A DNA stretch of 64,000 bases. Source: Magicicada septendecula. Its lineage: Eukaryota; Arthropoda; Insecta; Hemiptera; Cicadidae. The DNA lies in assembly GCA_034769895.1 (NCBI GenBank), contig CM068372.1, forward strand, positions 242,010,343 through 242,074,342, read 5' to 3'. A program made the position numbers and the translations under genes. The notes beneath the pieces were generated by a model. The model made no database searches. It was not told the origin of the DNA and worked only from the letters and a program-made list of their open reading frames with translations. Shown here one piece after another: positions 11,561 through 22,651 of the stretch; the first letter of the stretch is position 1, and each line of letters opens with the position of its first letter.

Positions 11561-12199
11561 TGTGGTTTAAATGTAAGGGAATGACTGTGTGACTAATTAT
11601 ACGGTGCTACAAATGATTTATGTGTTTTAAAGAGGGCAGAATGACAGTCAGTAAAGATCCAAGTCCACGTTGAGAGAGTTTGTGCTATGATTCATGTAAA
11701 TCATTGTTTATTTATCTTAAAAAAGTTACTTAAAGAGTGGGTATTTTCTTAGGATCATGGTATCAATTTTTGACTAAAAAGATTCACCCACATCAAATTA
11801 CTGCCAAATTCATGCTGACTTTTTGAGTGATGATCAGAAAAAGAACCGTGTTGAAATCAATCAGAATCTGCTTCCAAAGCAATGACTATTAAAACTTAGG
11901 AACTGAATTGAAATAACTTTCTGAAGATTTTACCAGTTTACAAAAAAAAAAAATTCACACACCTTGTTCTTCAAGCTTATTATCACTTTGCCACAAATCT
12001 GATGGACAGCTTGTCATATGGTCACTCCAGGGGATATATACTAGTATTGAATACTCACAGTAAAATGGGAGAAATGATAGTTTGTTGTCAGAAACTATTC
12101 CCACATACTGCTTGCCAAGCTATTCAAAAACATCTTTGTTTGTTTTATCCATATATATATATATTTCAATCACTTTCTGCTACAGTCCGTTTCTTGATG
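11561..12199. other. No feature recognised
   Basis: AT-rich sequence between the LINE fragment and the Tigger element. Nothing recognised apart from short A and TA runs (11940, 12150). Confidence 0.35.
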
Positions 12200-12201
12200 T
12201 A

Positions 12202-14564
12202 CAGTAGACTCTGAACTATCCGACCTAATGTGGCGGTCGGCCGGGTCAGATAGCAAAAAAGTCGGATACACCGGAGCCATAGGCATACCAGCCTCTGTAA
12301 GGTCAATGACCGCCACCCTATTGCGTTGAATGTACTTGTTGCTATTTGGATGCGTACATCATATCAGTTTGTCCGTATAAATGACGTACAGTAATAAATG
12401 AAGTAGAAAGAAATGAAATAAGAATTCGCAACTACAGTATCTTTCACAAAACCTTTATTTGAAGGACGAAACAAAATGTGTAGTTAACAATAAGTTGAAT
12501 GAGTTTTACTATGAGTTTTAATTTATACGAAAGCTTTCAACCAAATTAGTTATTAATATAAATCAAATTATAATAACCTAAAACTACGTACTGTATAATG
12601 AAAGAACATGTGAAACTTACATTGTCTAAGGTTTGAAAAAGTCTGTAATTGAGACCTGCTTCTTTCCTCGCATTAATTTCCTCGCCGCTATATCCTTCCA
12701 CTTACGTAAACATATGATGTCTGCTGGTGTTGCCTCTTATTGCTGGCCAATGTATTCCACTGCCGTCTCGATCGCCTTGAGGCCTTCGGAGTGGGTTATA
12801 CGATCGGAGGGTTCATCACCTTGTTCCTCTTCAATCGGCTGTTCATTTAATACCATCGCTACAATATCTTCGTCTGCAATTCCTTCGATTTTGTCCTTTG
12901 CCAACCATTCTGTGATGTCTTCCAATGAAGCTTCCTCACATCCGGGAACTTTTTCTAACAACGATACAAGCGCAGTGTTATCAGTTGCATTTTCCACATC
13001 ACATTGCTGTTCTACCTCTTCCCACTTATCACTGGCTCTGTGATCCAGCAAAATTTTCCACGATCACACAAGTGTTAAAGATGGAATTTCATCCCATGCC
13101 TCGGACACCCATCTGATGATGTCAAGCATGTCTACTGACTGTAGTGCCGTCGCAACTTCTGTATTATCAATTGTCGCGATGATATAGCTTAGTAGCCTAA
13201 GTCGATATTTCTTTTTCAAAGCTTGGAGCACTCCCTGATCCATTGGCTGACATATAGATGTAACATTTGCAGGCAAGAACAAAGCTTTTATGTCTCCATC
13301 TTTTAATTGGTCATTTGCTGGATGTGAAGGAGCGTTATCCAAAACTAGGATTGCTTTCCTTGTTAAATTGTTTTCAGCTAAATGTTTTTCAACTTGTGGC
13401 ACAAATTCCTGTTGAAACCAATTTTTGAAAATTTCTCCATTCATCCACGCCTTTTTTTGATGGGTATAATGCAGGGGCAAAGAACTTAAATCTTTAAGAT
13501 GTTTAAAAGCCCTAGGCTTGCGAGATTTTCCAATCAAGGTCAGTCTCAACTTGTGGTTTCCAGTTGCGTTACTACAAGCTAAAACTGTAACGCGGTCCTT
13601 GCTCTTCTTGAACCCTGGTGTGGCCTTTTCCTGTTTAGACGCTAGTGTTTTAGATGGCAACATACAGTAATTCAAACCCGTCTCATCACAGTTGTACACT
13701 TGTTCTCCAGAAATACCTTCCTTATCAAGCAGGTCAAAAAAGTGTTTTTTAAAGTCGGGGACAGCGTCCTTATTAGCAGACAATGCTTCACCACTAATCG
13801 TCATCTGACGAACACCAAAACGTTTCTTCCAGCGATCAAGCCACCCGTCACTTGGCAGTAAACTCATCATCGTCTCCTTCGATCTGTTTTTTAAACTGAA
13901 TCGCTTTTTCTTGGAGCAAGGGGCCTGAAACCGTCAATCCTTTCCCCTCACATTTTCATACCACAGATATAAAGCCTCTTCAACTTCCACATGTTTTCCT
14001 TTTTGCATAGTTTTTCTAACTTTCACGCCACTGCCACTTGCTTGCTTAGAACACCATTTTTCAATCTCTGCGCGATTTCTTCGCCAATCACCCACAGTAG
14101 TTTTTCCAACTCCCAACTCCAGTGCAATTTTGTTTACCGACTCACCAGAATCCATTCTTTCTATTGCTTGCAGTTTTTCTTCCAAAGTTACTACCACTTT
14201 CGTTTGTCACCCATATTTCACTTAAAAATAAAAGCCACCAACAATACTGTATACACACTTTATAACAAATTAACAATCCACGAACGACTGAACCACACGG
14301 ACTGACTTCTGGATACAGACTGACTGATGCACCTGTTACACACTCAAGTAGGAACACGAAACTTTCCTGTCACAACATGAATCAATTGGCGTACTGTATT
14401 GGTATTGGTAACTGGTGATTTACGCGTAAGCGCCTTCACCCGCGTGGCGGGATTGCTCACATGATGTTTGAAGGCAAATACCTTTTTTTTTTTTTTTTTT
14501 TTTTGAGCGGGTCAGATATGCCGGAGGTCAAATAGTCGGGAGTCGGATAGCCGAGAGTCTACTG
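12202..14564 (-). mobile_element. Full-length Tigger/jerky-type DNA transposon
   Basis: A 2.36 kb element with terminal inverted repeats (left CAGTAGACTCTGAACTATCC; right end its near-perfect inverse) and TA duplications at 12200-12201 and 14565-14566. GTCGGAT/GGGTCAGATA motifs recur inside both ends. The transposase is on the minus strand. A 20-base T run at about 14486-14505 lies just inside the transposase-proximal end. Confidence 0.9.
12737..14220 (-). pseudogene. Tigger/jerky transposase, frameshifted
   Basis: The N-terminal part (14197-13934) holds a CENP-B/psq-type helix-turn-helix: LEEKLQAIERMDSGESVN and LGVGKTTVGDWRRNR. The middle part (13870-13064) has DGWLDRWKKRFGVR and the catalytic aspartates in YNCDETGLN, LVLDNAPSHP and QPMDQGV, the DDD-type DDE_1 domain. 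The C-terminal part (13051-12737) is acidic. The gene is inactive. The frame breaks near the start codon (about 14200). Between the first two parts the expected sequence continues in a third frame (about 13945-13862). A TGA at about 13061-13063 sits where relatives have arginine, a likely CGA to TGA change. Otherwise the protein is complete. It would cut and paste DNA in the nucleus at TA sites. Confidence 0.85.
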
Positions 14565-14624
14565 TATATAATACATTTAATATTTATACATAAATTTACC
14601 TCAAGATGTTATTTTTCTATTTGG

Positions 14625-14665
14625 AACATGTTTCGGGTACTATCTTGTACCCATCCTCAGCCTTC
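14625..14665 (-). ncRNA. Hammerhead-ribozyme-like motif
   Basis: The minus strand has CTGAGGA (14660-14654), a GGGTAC/GTACCC stem and GAAAC (14634-14630) followed by ATGTT. The core bases fit CUGANGA...GAAA with a two-pair helix III. It lies at the 3' end of the left Penelope tail. Confidence 0.6.
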
Positions 14666-15078
14666 CGGTTTTTTTGTCTGGTGAAGTACATATGTGTTGT
14701 TGGATGACTATTATTATTGTGGCTTCCTGTTGGCTTCTGGTATTTCAAGTTGGTTTTATTGTGTGTGATTGTGGTGTATGTGTTAGTTTTTTGTGTATTT
14801 TCAATGTTGAGTGCTTTGAATATTGTGTCATATTTTGTATTGATTTGTACAAATATACAAACATAAAACAGAAAACAAACTAATACCTGAACAAATACAA
14901 ATCAATACAAAACATGACACAATATTCAAAGCACTCAACATTGAAATACACAAAAAACTAACACATACACCACATTCACACACAATAAAACCAACTTGAA
15001 ATACCAGAAGCCAACAGGAAGCTACAATAATAATAGTCATCCAACAACACATATGTACTTCACCAGACAAAAAAACCG

Positions 15079-15120
15079 GAAGGCTGAAGATGGGTACAAG
15101 ATAGTACCCGAAACATGTTC
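15079..15120 (+). ncRNA. Hammerhead-ribozyme-like motif
   Basis: CTGAAGA (15084-15090), a perfect GGGTAC/GTACCC stem around AAGATA, GAAAC (15110-15114) and ATGTT. It has the same layout as the minus-strand copy at 14.6 kb and lies in the right Penelope tail. Confidence 0.6.
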
Positions 15121-15195
15121 CAAATAGAAAAATAACATCTTGAGGTAAATTTATGTATAAATATTAAATGTAATATATATATATATATATATATA

Positions 15196-16763
15196 TTACA
15201 ACGCTCCTTTTTTCTAACACACTTATCTAATATTTTGAATGTTAGATAAAACGTTACTTACCTGTGAGATTACTTTACCTGGGTGCCAGAACAAATCCCA
15301 GATACTAATGACACGGTTCCAGCTTAGCTCAGAGCATAGAGACACAAATTCTCAGGATTCATTCAGTGATTGTGGTTTTCAAGGGGAATCGTTACAAATA
15401 ACACTTTATAGTTTTGCTTGAGTATGTTTAATTAACGTTTAATTATTTTTAGATTTCTTGAAAATGTTAATTGTAGGACTTATTGCTACCCTCTCTTATA
15501 ATTAGCGAGTGAGTGTGAAAATTAAAGATTAAGACGTTCAAACGACCTATTGCTCTTATCTGGTTTAATTAAGAGATTGATATCTCCCAAACCAGTGATA
15601 AAGAACAGGTCTACAATAATTTGCACGTCCAATACTACACCTCACTTTCCATTCTACACTCCTATACTATGTTATATCTAATCTTACACATTAAATACAA
15701 AGTGTGTGATTCTTAGTGTCTTTTAAAAATTGTTTATTGCTTTTTATTATTTGTTTAGTACTTATTTCATTGATCAATGAATCTATTTCTTACTGTTTGA
15801 TGCGTCGACCGAAGATAGGAATCCGTAGAGGTCCTCCTTTCGATGGTTTAGCCCAGAAGAAATGATGTTGATCAATCCGGTAGAAAGATGCTCTGGAAAC
15901 TACAGATGCTGTAGCTTTCTGTTGCTCAGGTCACTTTACGGCTGATTATAAATTAATTAATTAATAATTTAATTAATTAACGTGTTGTTTTACACAGCGA
16001 GTGTTGTTGAACTGTAGTAGTTCCTCTACTGCGGACTACTTCTCGAATTTTATATTTAAATACACTTTTGCGTGAATGTAAAATTTCTGCACGTAATTTA
16101 TATACGACTAGCGCCTTGAAGATTCGAACGAAGAGTAACGCTACCCCTCGGTTTGAGTTGGCGTCTGTTTTAAATACGGGCTTCTGATTGGTTGTTCAAA
16201 TAAATCATACTTTTTCCAGTCTCGACAATCTCTAACAGGTCGAGCAAACACCCCATGACAGGTTTGAAACGGCAGACAATTTCTAGTCAAAATCGTACTT
16301 CCTGTATTTGCAAATTGATTGATTACAGGTATTTGCAAATGTGTTTTCAAAGATCTGACCACAGAATATTGTTGCTTAGGTCTTTATCTGTGTGTGTGTG
16401 TGAAAACACCTCATTCCTACATAGCATAATTCTCTTGTTATTCCTTTTGGCGTTCGTCTTCCTTATAACATCTTCAATTGTTAATTATATTAACTGAGAT
16501 TGCGGCTACTTGTAAAGCTTTACTTGCTGAACACAATGCTGTTTTCAGAATGGCCGTATATTTATTAGTTTGAAAGTTATTGCAGGTTGAACTGATAATT
16601 TGAATTGAGTAAAATTTCATGTTCGTACCGGTTGCGGACGTCGCTGTGACGAGGTTAGAGTGAGATGGCTGCGATTGTATGCTCTCTCTCTTGCTTACGC
16701 TGCTATACTCGTACAGTCTAACACTTTCATATAATGCTCAGATAGGATGCTAATATGAATCGT

Positions 16764-16764
<1 letters not shown>
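15196..16764. other. No gene recognised
   Basis: Mixed sequence with an ATTAATTAATT-rich patch at 15947-15982 and open frames at 15239-15421 (plus), 16141-16362 (minus) and 16255-16497 (plus) that match nothing I know. GTGTGTGTG occurs at about 16390-16400. Confidence 0.35.

Positions 16765-16798
<34 letters not shown>
16765..16798. repeat. AT microsatellite
   Basis: About 16 AT units at the left edge of a Penelope-derived inverted-repeat unit. Confidence 0.95.
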
Positions 16799-16800
<2 letters not shown>

Positions 16801-16826
16801 AATGTTAATTATCAACCGTATTATTA

Positions 16827-17206
16827 TACTGTTAATGATTTCGAGGTTCGGTCATTAATCATGAAAACTCAGTTTTGCGACATAAAATGGCAGCATTCTA
16901 TTCACTATTTAACAGAATGTACAAAATTCCCCTAAACAAACAAGAAACTGACAAAGAAAGGAATATAATATACCAAATAGGTTATGAAAATGGATACAAT
17001 AAAAATACTGTGAACAAAATAGAAAATAAAATCAAATATAAAATAAAAACTGAACAATTAAGAATCAATCAAAATGAACAACACATAAATAATAACAACA
17101 ACAACAACAAATGGGCCACATTCACATGATTATGAGAAGAATAAATCTCGAAACGTCGCAAAACTGAGTTTTCATGATTAATGACCGAACCTCGAAATCA
17201 TTAACA

Positions 17207-17209
<3 letters not shown>
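16827..17209. repeat. 54-bp perfect inverted repeat enclosing a Penelope fragment
   Basis: The arms at 16827-16880 and 17156-17209 (beginning TACTGTTAATGATTTCGAGG) appear to be perfect inverse copies. Between them, 16881-17127 is nearly identical to 18252-18495 of the Penelope gene at the right, differing by one extra AAC unit, and it stays open for 84 codons. CTCGAAACG at 17147-17155, preceded by ATGATTATGAG, looks like a worn hammerhead core. The unit lies between two AT microsatellites. Confidence 0.8.

Positions 17210-17249
<40 letters not shown>
17208..17249. repeat. AT microsatellite
   Basis: About 20 AT units between the inverted-repeat unit and the longer Penelope copy, which starts right after it. 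Confidence 0.95.
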
Positions 17250-17254
<5 letters not shown>

Positions 17255-19135
17255 AATTAAAAATAAAGTAAAGAACAATAATTTAATAATAACTAAAGCA
17301 GACAAAAGTCAAGCAACAGTAATCATTGATAAAGTAATCATTTAATACATTAAAAAAACCGAAGACTTCATCAACAATAATAATTGGATACAACTAAACA
17401 AAAACCCAACAGAAAACTATCTTAAACAAACAATAAAACTAATAAAAACAACTAAAAACATTTTCAACATGAAAAATACAGACATATATATAAATAATAA
17501 TCCAGAACCACCTAAAATGAATAGCCTAATAAAAATATACAAATTAAACAACCCAATACGTCCATTAATCAACTTCAAAAAAGCTCCTACCTACAAAATA
17601 GCAAAAATAATAGCACAAAAACTAAAAAATAACCATCATAACATAAAAAATACATACGAATTAATAGACAAACTAAAAACAATAAATATAAATGAAAATA
17701 CATTTTTCACATCATATGACATCACAAACATGTACACCAACATCCCAGTAGAAGAAACAATAGACATAATAATAAACAAACTTAAAGAACAAAATGAAAA
17801 CAAACAATATATAACCGAAATAAAAAATAGCCTCCAATTAATACTAAAACAAAATTACTTTGAATTTAATAGCAAAATTTATCAACAGCAAGAAGGTTTA
17901 GCAATGGGATCACCATTATCAAGCATAATAGCAGAAATATTCCTACAACACATAGACACAAAAATACAAAATATTATAAAATCACAGGACCCAAATGGCA
18001 TATGGATAAGATATGTAGACGATGGACTATATGTATCAAATAACAAAAACACAAATGCAGAGAACATACTGAAACAAATCAATAACATACATCCTAAAAT
18101 ACAATTCACAGAAGAAAAAGAAAAACATAACAAAATAAACTATTTAGACATAACCATCACAAGATACAACAACTACATACAATATGCAATATATAGAAAA
18201 CCAACTTCCACTAACATCATTATACCTAACCATTCTGACCATCCACCACAACATAAAATGGCAGCATTCTATTCACTATTTAACAGAATGTACAAAATTC
18301 CCCTAAACAAACAAGAAACTGACAAAGAAAGGAATATAATATACCAAATAGGTTATGAAAATGGATACAATAAAAATACTGTGAACAAAATAGAAAATAA
18401 AATCAAATATAAAATAAAAACTGAACAATTAAGAATCAATCAAAATGAACAACACATAAATAATAACAACAACAACAAATGGGCCACATTCACATACATA
18501 AATAATAAAATGACAAAACTAACAAAACTGTTTAAAAACACAGATATAAAAATAGCATACAAAACTAATAAAAATAAATTACAAATTCTAAATAGCTCAC
18601 ACAACAAAGATAATACAACTAACGGTATATACAAAATTGAATGCCAAGATTGCAATAAATGTTACATAGGACAAACAAAAAAACAGCTGAAAAAACGTTA
18701 CTTTGAACACCTAAACGCATACAAAAACCAGAAATATATAAATCCAATTTAACCACACATGCAATAAACACAGGACACGAATTCCCAAACATAACCAATG
18801 TATCACTAATAAAACATATACCACACAAAGGCACCATAATGAACATTTGGGAAAATTTACAAATATACAAACATAAAACACAAAACAAACTAATACCAGA
18901 ACAAATACAAATCAATACAAAACATGACACAATATTCAAAGCACTCAATATCGAAAATACACAAAATGCAAAAACATATACCACAACCACACACAATAAT
19001 ACAACTTTAAAAGACCAAAGACCAACAAACTACCTTAATAACATCCAGCAGCCAACACACAAATACTTAACCAGAAACAAGATGGCGAAGGCTGAAGATG
19101 AGAGAACAGGAACTCTCGAAACATGTTCCAAATAA
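17250..19135 (+). pseudogene. Penelope reverse transcriptase with GIY-YIG endonuclease
   Basis: The main frame (17469-18752) shows reverse transcriptase blocks YDITNMYTNIP, QEGLAMGSPLSS and the catalytic YVDD, then LDITI and YRKPT. Near the end is a GIY-YIG nuclease: GIYKIECQDCNKCYIGQT followed by KKRYFEHL. This layout defines Penelope-like elements, which prime reverse transcription from a nick made by their own endonuclease. The frame extends upstream to about 17250 (TKADKSQATVIIDK) but has an in-frame TAA at 17343-17345. A frameshift near 18750 moves the C-terminal part to the frame ending at 19135 (FKALNIENTQ). The last codons overlap the hammerhead-like motif. It is very AT-rich, with long Asn/Lys runs. 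Confidence 0.85.
19088..19128 (+). ncRNA. Hammerhead-ribozyme-like motif overlapping the ORF end
   Basis: CTGAAGA (19092-19098), a GAGAG/CTCTC stem and GAAAC (19118-19122) followed by ATGTT. The stem sequence differs from the copies at 14.6 and 15.1 kb (GGGTAC/GTACCC) but still pairs, which supports a folded RNA. It also encodes the end of the Penelope protein. Confidence 0.6.
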
Positions 19136-19439
19136 GGAAAAGAACATCTTGAGGTAATATAATTATAAATTTTAAATACTATATATATATATAATAACGT
19201 TAACGTCATTTATTAGCAAGATTACTTATGCTATAAAATTATGACAGGTGTAATAATAATAATAATAACACAAACGTGAAATTGTTTAGGACCATTTAAA
19301 AATTTATTTATTAAAATTTTTCAATTCTTTTGCGATTTAAAATATCAGCTGTAGTACAAATCTAGTTATTAACATATAAGTAGTAATCTCGTATTACACA
19401 TAGAACATAATATGCACACTTATAACTACAATAAACATT

Positions 19440-20930
19440 TGTTATTATATAATATTGCTCTCAACTTGCTCATTTCTTTCATAACTATTAAATTATCTGA
19501 TCTCTTTTTAATAATCTATTTTCTTTTTATTATTGCATATGCATTTCTTTGTTTAAAAAAATTTACTATCTACTTTCAGATTAATTTAAATATCATTGAT
19601 TAAATTATTTACTCAAATTATACTTTCATACGTTTAAACATTGCTCTAAACTACTATACAAATAAGCATTTACATTTTCAAAAATTATTAATTCCACTTT
19701 TGAATTATATTGTCTTTCTTTTTACATGGTTAATTGTCTTTACTTGAGTCTTTTTGTTTTTACTAATACATGGTTTTGTTTCACCTTAGTTGTAGCGGTA
19801 ATATTCAGCGTATCCTCTTCGGTCCTAGGTCCTCGATCCTGGATGATCCTCTGTAGTCATGCAGTCCTGGAGTCCTTGGTCCTCGTCCTTCAGATCCTCT
19901 CCGTAGTCTGTTGCCTCGTTCCATACGCTAGACTCTATTCCATGTATTTGTCTGCTCCCTTGTATTCCGTCATAGCCTCTGGCTGCAGGTGCTCTCACGA
20001 AAGTGATGAGTAGTCAGGTAGAGCCTCCAGCTGCCGCTGTGGTTGATCGAGAAAGAGTTGTTGTTGTTGGGCAGAGCCTCCGGCTGCCACGGTAGTTGAA
20101 CGAGAAAGAGAAATAAGTTGGTGTGTCTCGAGTATTTATACCCTAGGGCGCAAAAATCATGTTTCGGCAATCCTCTGCAGGTATCAGTCTGTAGTTGGCG
20201 TCACGATTATTTCGAACACATAATATCGATGTATAATAACGATTATTAGAACACATCCCTTTCTAAACACGATTATTTCACACTTATTTTGCTTGTCTTC
20301 CCAACATGCGAAGTCTTTTGCAAATTACCCGATATTCATCTTGTCGGTAATTTTTATGTGTTCACTGTGTATAAGCCGTTTTTCCCTATCTTAATTAATA
20401 TAAGTTTTATTTATATTTATTTTCACTATATTCGCACTTTTTATTATTTTCGCACTAATTTTTGTACACACGTGAATCTTTATATTATACACACTGTGGC
20501 ATATTTGGTTTTATGATATTATGCACACACTCTTTACATTTTAAATAATTCATATAATTAATAGCGTTTATTTAGGGGTGACACTTTACAGGAATCAACT
20601 GGTCTCACACACACACGTAAATATACACGTGTACACACAGACGCAGCTGAGTGGCGTGATCAACCTGTACAAGCATGAAATTTGGTTGTTCCCTTTACAG
20701 TTCAGATTGAAAGCTGAATTATTATTAATAACAATATGGATTATTTATTTAATTATATTAATTATCTTAATTAATTGTGCAATGCACAGTACCCCATACA
20801 TTTGTACTGTTGCAATATATATATATTGCAACGTTACAAGTATTTCAAAAATTCACAAAAATACATTACCATGTACTCAACGCAACTATGAAGTGTATTA
20901 CACCGGCCAGGTCGCAGGATTTTTTTTTTA
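19440..20930 (-). repeat. Diverged LTR related to the level-1 gypsy element
   Basis: Shares many blocks in the same order with the LTRs at 25497-27425 and 62312-64000: GCTCTCAACTxGCTCA (19455), GCATATGCATT, GCGTATCCTCTTCGGTCCT (19808), the repeated AGCCTCCRGCTG unit, and GCAATGCACAGTAC near 20780. No related internal region is attached, so it may be a solo LTR. Its outer ends are uncertain. Confidence 0.6.
20132..20142 (-). promoter_or_regulatory. Candidate TATA box of the LTR
   Basis: The minus strand reads GGTATAAATAC. The same motif is conserved at the equivalent place in the other two LTRs of this family (26624 and 63436). Confidence 0.5.
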
Positions 20931-21409
20931 TTCTCATTGCGTCAAGTATACGTAGTTGCACAATAATTAAATAATTGTCAAAGAGGAGTGAGATGTTGTT
21001 GACATGAAATAATTAATTAAAACCGTTTAAAAATAATCATTAATATTATTTATTAATATTAATAGAAAATACGCAAATATTAAAAAATTCGAATCTTAGA
21101 TAAATAAAAATATTTATCTTTTATAAATTTACACAAATACAATATAACCTTCTATGCTGTTCATGACATATAAAATAAACAACCATATAATCGTACTAGC
21201 TAAACAGACATGTTAAACAAATTATGTAAACCTTTTTATTTTAGTGTGTCTGACTTTGACTCAAATTTTTAAATAATAGCAACTCACTTACAAACCAAAA
21301 ATAATATTAAAACTCAAGAATAAAACTAATTGTTGCTACAAACAAAATAGAAAATAACATTTACTTCCAACCTATTATTTATTTCTATTGACACACCCAA
21401 ATTTTAATA
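20931..21409. other. No feature recognised
   Basis: AT-rich sequence between the diverged LTR and the mariner; nothing recognised. Confidence 0.35.
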
Positions 21410-21411
21410 TA

Positions 21412-22649
21412 CGAGGGGGTACCCAAAAATAACCGGAATAGCGCTGCGACTGGCGGAGCTTACGTAGTACGCATTTCTCCCGCTAGGCGAGTGTAGCGCA
21501 ACTCGTTCCGAGTTCAGTGCCGTCATTGTTGTCGCCTGAGAAGTTTGTCTGCTGTGAAATTTTGTTTCCTGCTTGGGAAAAACGCCGCAGAAACTGTTGT
21601 GATGTTGAAAACAGCTTACAAGAATAGTGCTATGGGAAAAACTCAAGTGTACCAATGGTTTTCTCGTTTCAATGGAAGTGAAATGTCAATTGATGACAAA
21701 CCTCGTTCTGGACGTCCGTCAACTTCCAGAATTGACGAAAATGTTAAAGAAGTTCATGCAATCGTGCTTGAAGACCAACGACGGACCATTGAAGAGATTA
21801 TTAAGTTATCTGGAATAACTTGGAGCTCGGTTCAGCGAATTTTGTCAGAAGATTTGGGGACGAGAAGGGTCACTGCAAAATTTGTGCCTCGGGTCCTGAC
21901 TGAACAGCAAAAAGAGGATCGAGTTGAAACATACCGTGCATTGAAAGACCAGCTCCGAACCGACCCAGATTTTTTCTCCAAGGTCATTACTGGTGACGAG
22001 TCATGGTGCTATGGTTATGACCCCGAAACTAAACAACAGTCAAGCCAGTGGAAAACTTCATTGTCGCCCCGCCCAAAAAAAGCTCGTCACGTGAAATCAA
22101 ACATCAAGACGATGCTCATTTGTTTTTTCGATGTGAGAGGGGTAATGCATTCTGAATTCGTCCCACCAGGTCAGACTGTTAATCAGGCTTTCTATTTGGA
22201 AGTTTTAAAAAGATTGCATACCAATGTGCGACAAAAAAGGCCCGATTTGTGGCAGACGAGGGACTGGTTTTTCCACCATGACAATGCACCTACTCACGCA
22301 GCCATTTCAGTGTGCCAGTTTTTAGCAAAAAACAACATGACTCCCTTGCCCCACGCCCCTTACTCACCTGACCTCGCTCCGTGCGATTTATTCTTGTTCC
22401 CGCGAATGAAGAGGGACATGAAAGGACAACGTTTTGACGATGTGGAAGCGGTAAAGAAAAAACGAGGCAGGAGCTGTCGGCCATCACAACAGACGAGTTT
22501 GAAAAATGTTTCCATGAATGGGATCGCAGATTGGACAAATGTATTAAGTGTAATGGAGAGTACTTTGAAGGTGATAAGGTTGTTTTGTAAAAAAAATTAA
22601 ATACATAGCTTTAAAAAAAAAATTCCGGTTATTTTTGGGTACCCCCTCG
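21412..22649 (+). mobile_element. Full-length mariner transposon
   Basis: 1.24 kb, with inverted repeats that look identical over about 27 bp (start CGAGGGGGTACCCAAAAATA) and TA duplications at 21410-21411 and 22650-22651. The ends and gene are well preserved, so it is young compared with the mariner piece at 10.0 kb. Confidence 0.9.
21545..22600 (+). pseudogene. mariner transposase, C-terminal frameshift
   Basis: The N-terminal helix-turn-helix region is present (FCFLLGKNAAETVVML, YQWFSRFNGSEMS, GRPSTSR). The DDE-type catalytic residues are in TGDESW, HHDNAPTH and YSPDLAPCDLFLFP, with the DD34D spacing of mariners. FVPRVL replaces the usual WVPHxL linker. One base has been gained or lost near 22452, so the last 45 or so residues are out of frame; the correct frame is still open and ends at about 22589. 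No ATG precedes the conserved start: the frame opens with TTG at 21545 and the first ATG is at 21602, so the start may also be damaged. The enzyme would insert at TA. Confidence 0.85.
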
Positions 22650-22651
22650 TA

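Larger units (their letters stand above)
14573..15195. repeat. Two Penelope-like 3' tails in inverted orientation
   Basis: The left half (about 14573-14850) reads on the minus strand and the right half (about 14851-15170) on the plus strand. They are near-identical, so the pair is one large inverted repeat. The right half encodes the C-terminal end of the Penelope protein (IPEQIQINTKHD, FKALNIE), matching 18880-18960. Each copy ends with a hammerhead-like motif, a CATCTTGAGG block and a TA-rich run. Inverted and truncated copies are typical of Penelope-like insertions. Confidence 0.8.
17250..19195 (+). mobile_element. 5'-truncated Penelope-like retroelement
   Basis: This copy runs from an AT microsatellite (17208-17249) to a second TA run (about 19180-19195). 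It carries reverse transcriptase and GIY-YIG endonuclease domains plus a 3' hammerhead-like motif. The start of the protein is missing, as expected for a truncated copy. Its 3' end matches both tails at 14.6-15.2 kb. Confidence 0.85.

Noticed and set aside
15239..15421. Possible host exon (minus strand, ends CACAG/GTAAGT)
   Set aside because: A good donor site but no open frame with a recognisable protein and no clear acceptor.
15190..16150. Possible solo LTR between TTACAACGC and a CCCCTC-like tract
   Set aside because: Only the ends hint at it; no second copy and no internal similarity to the other LTRs.
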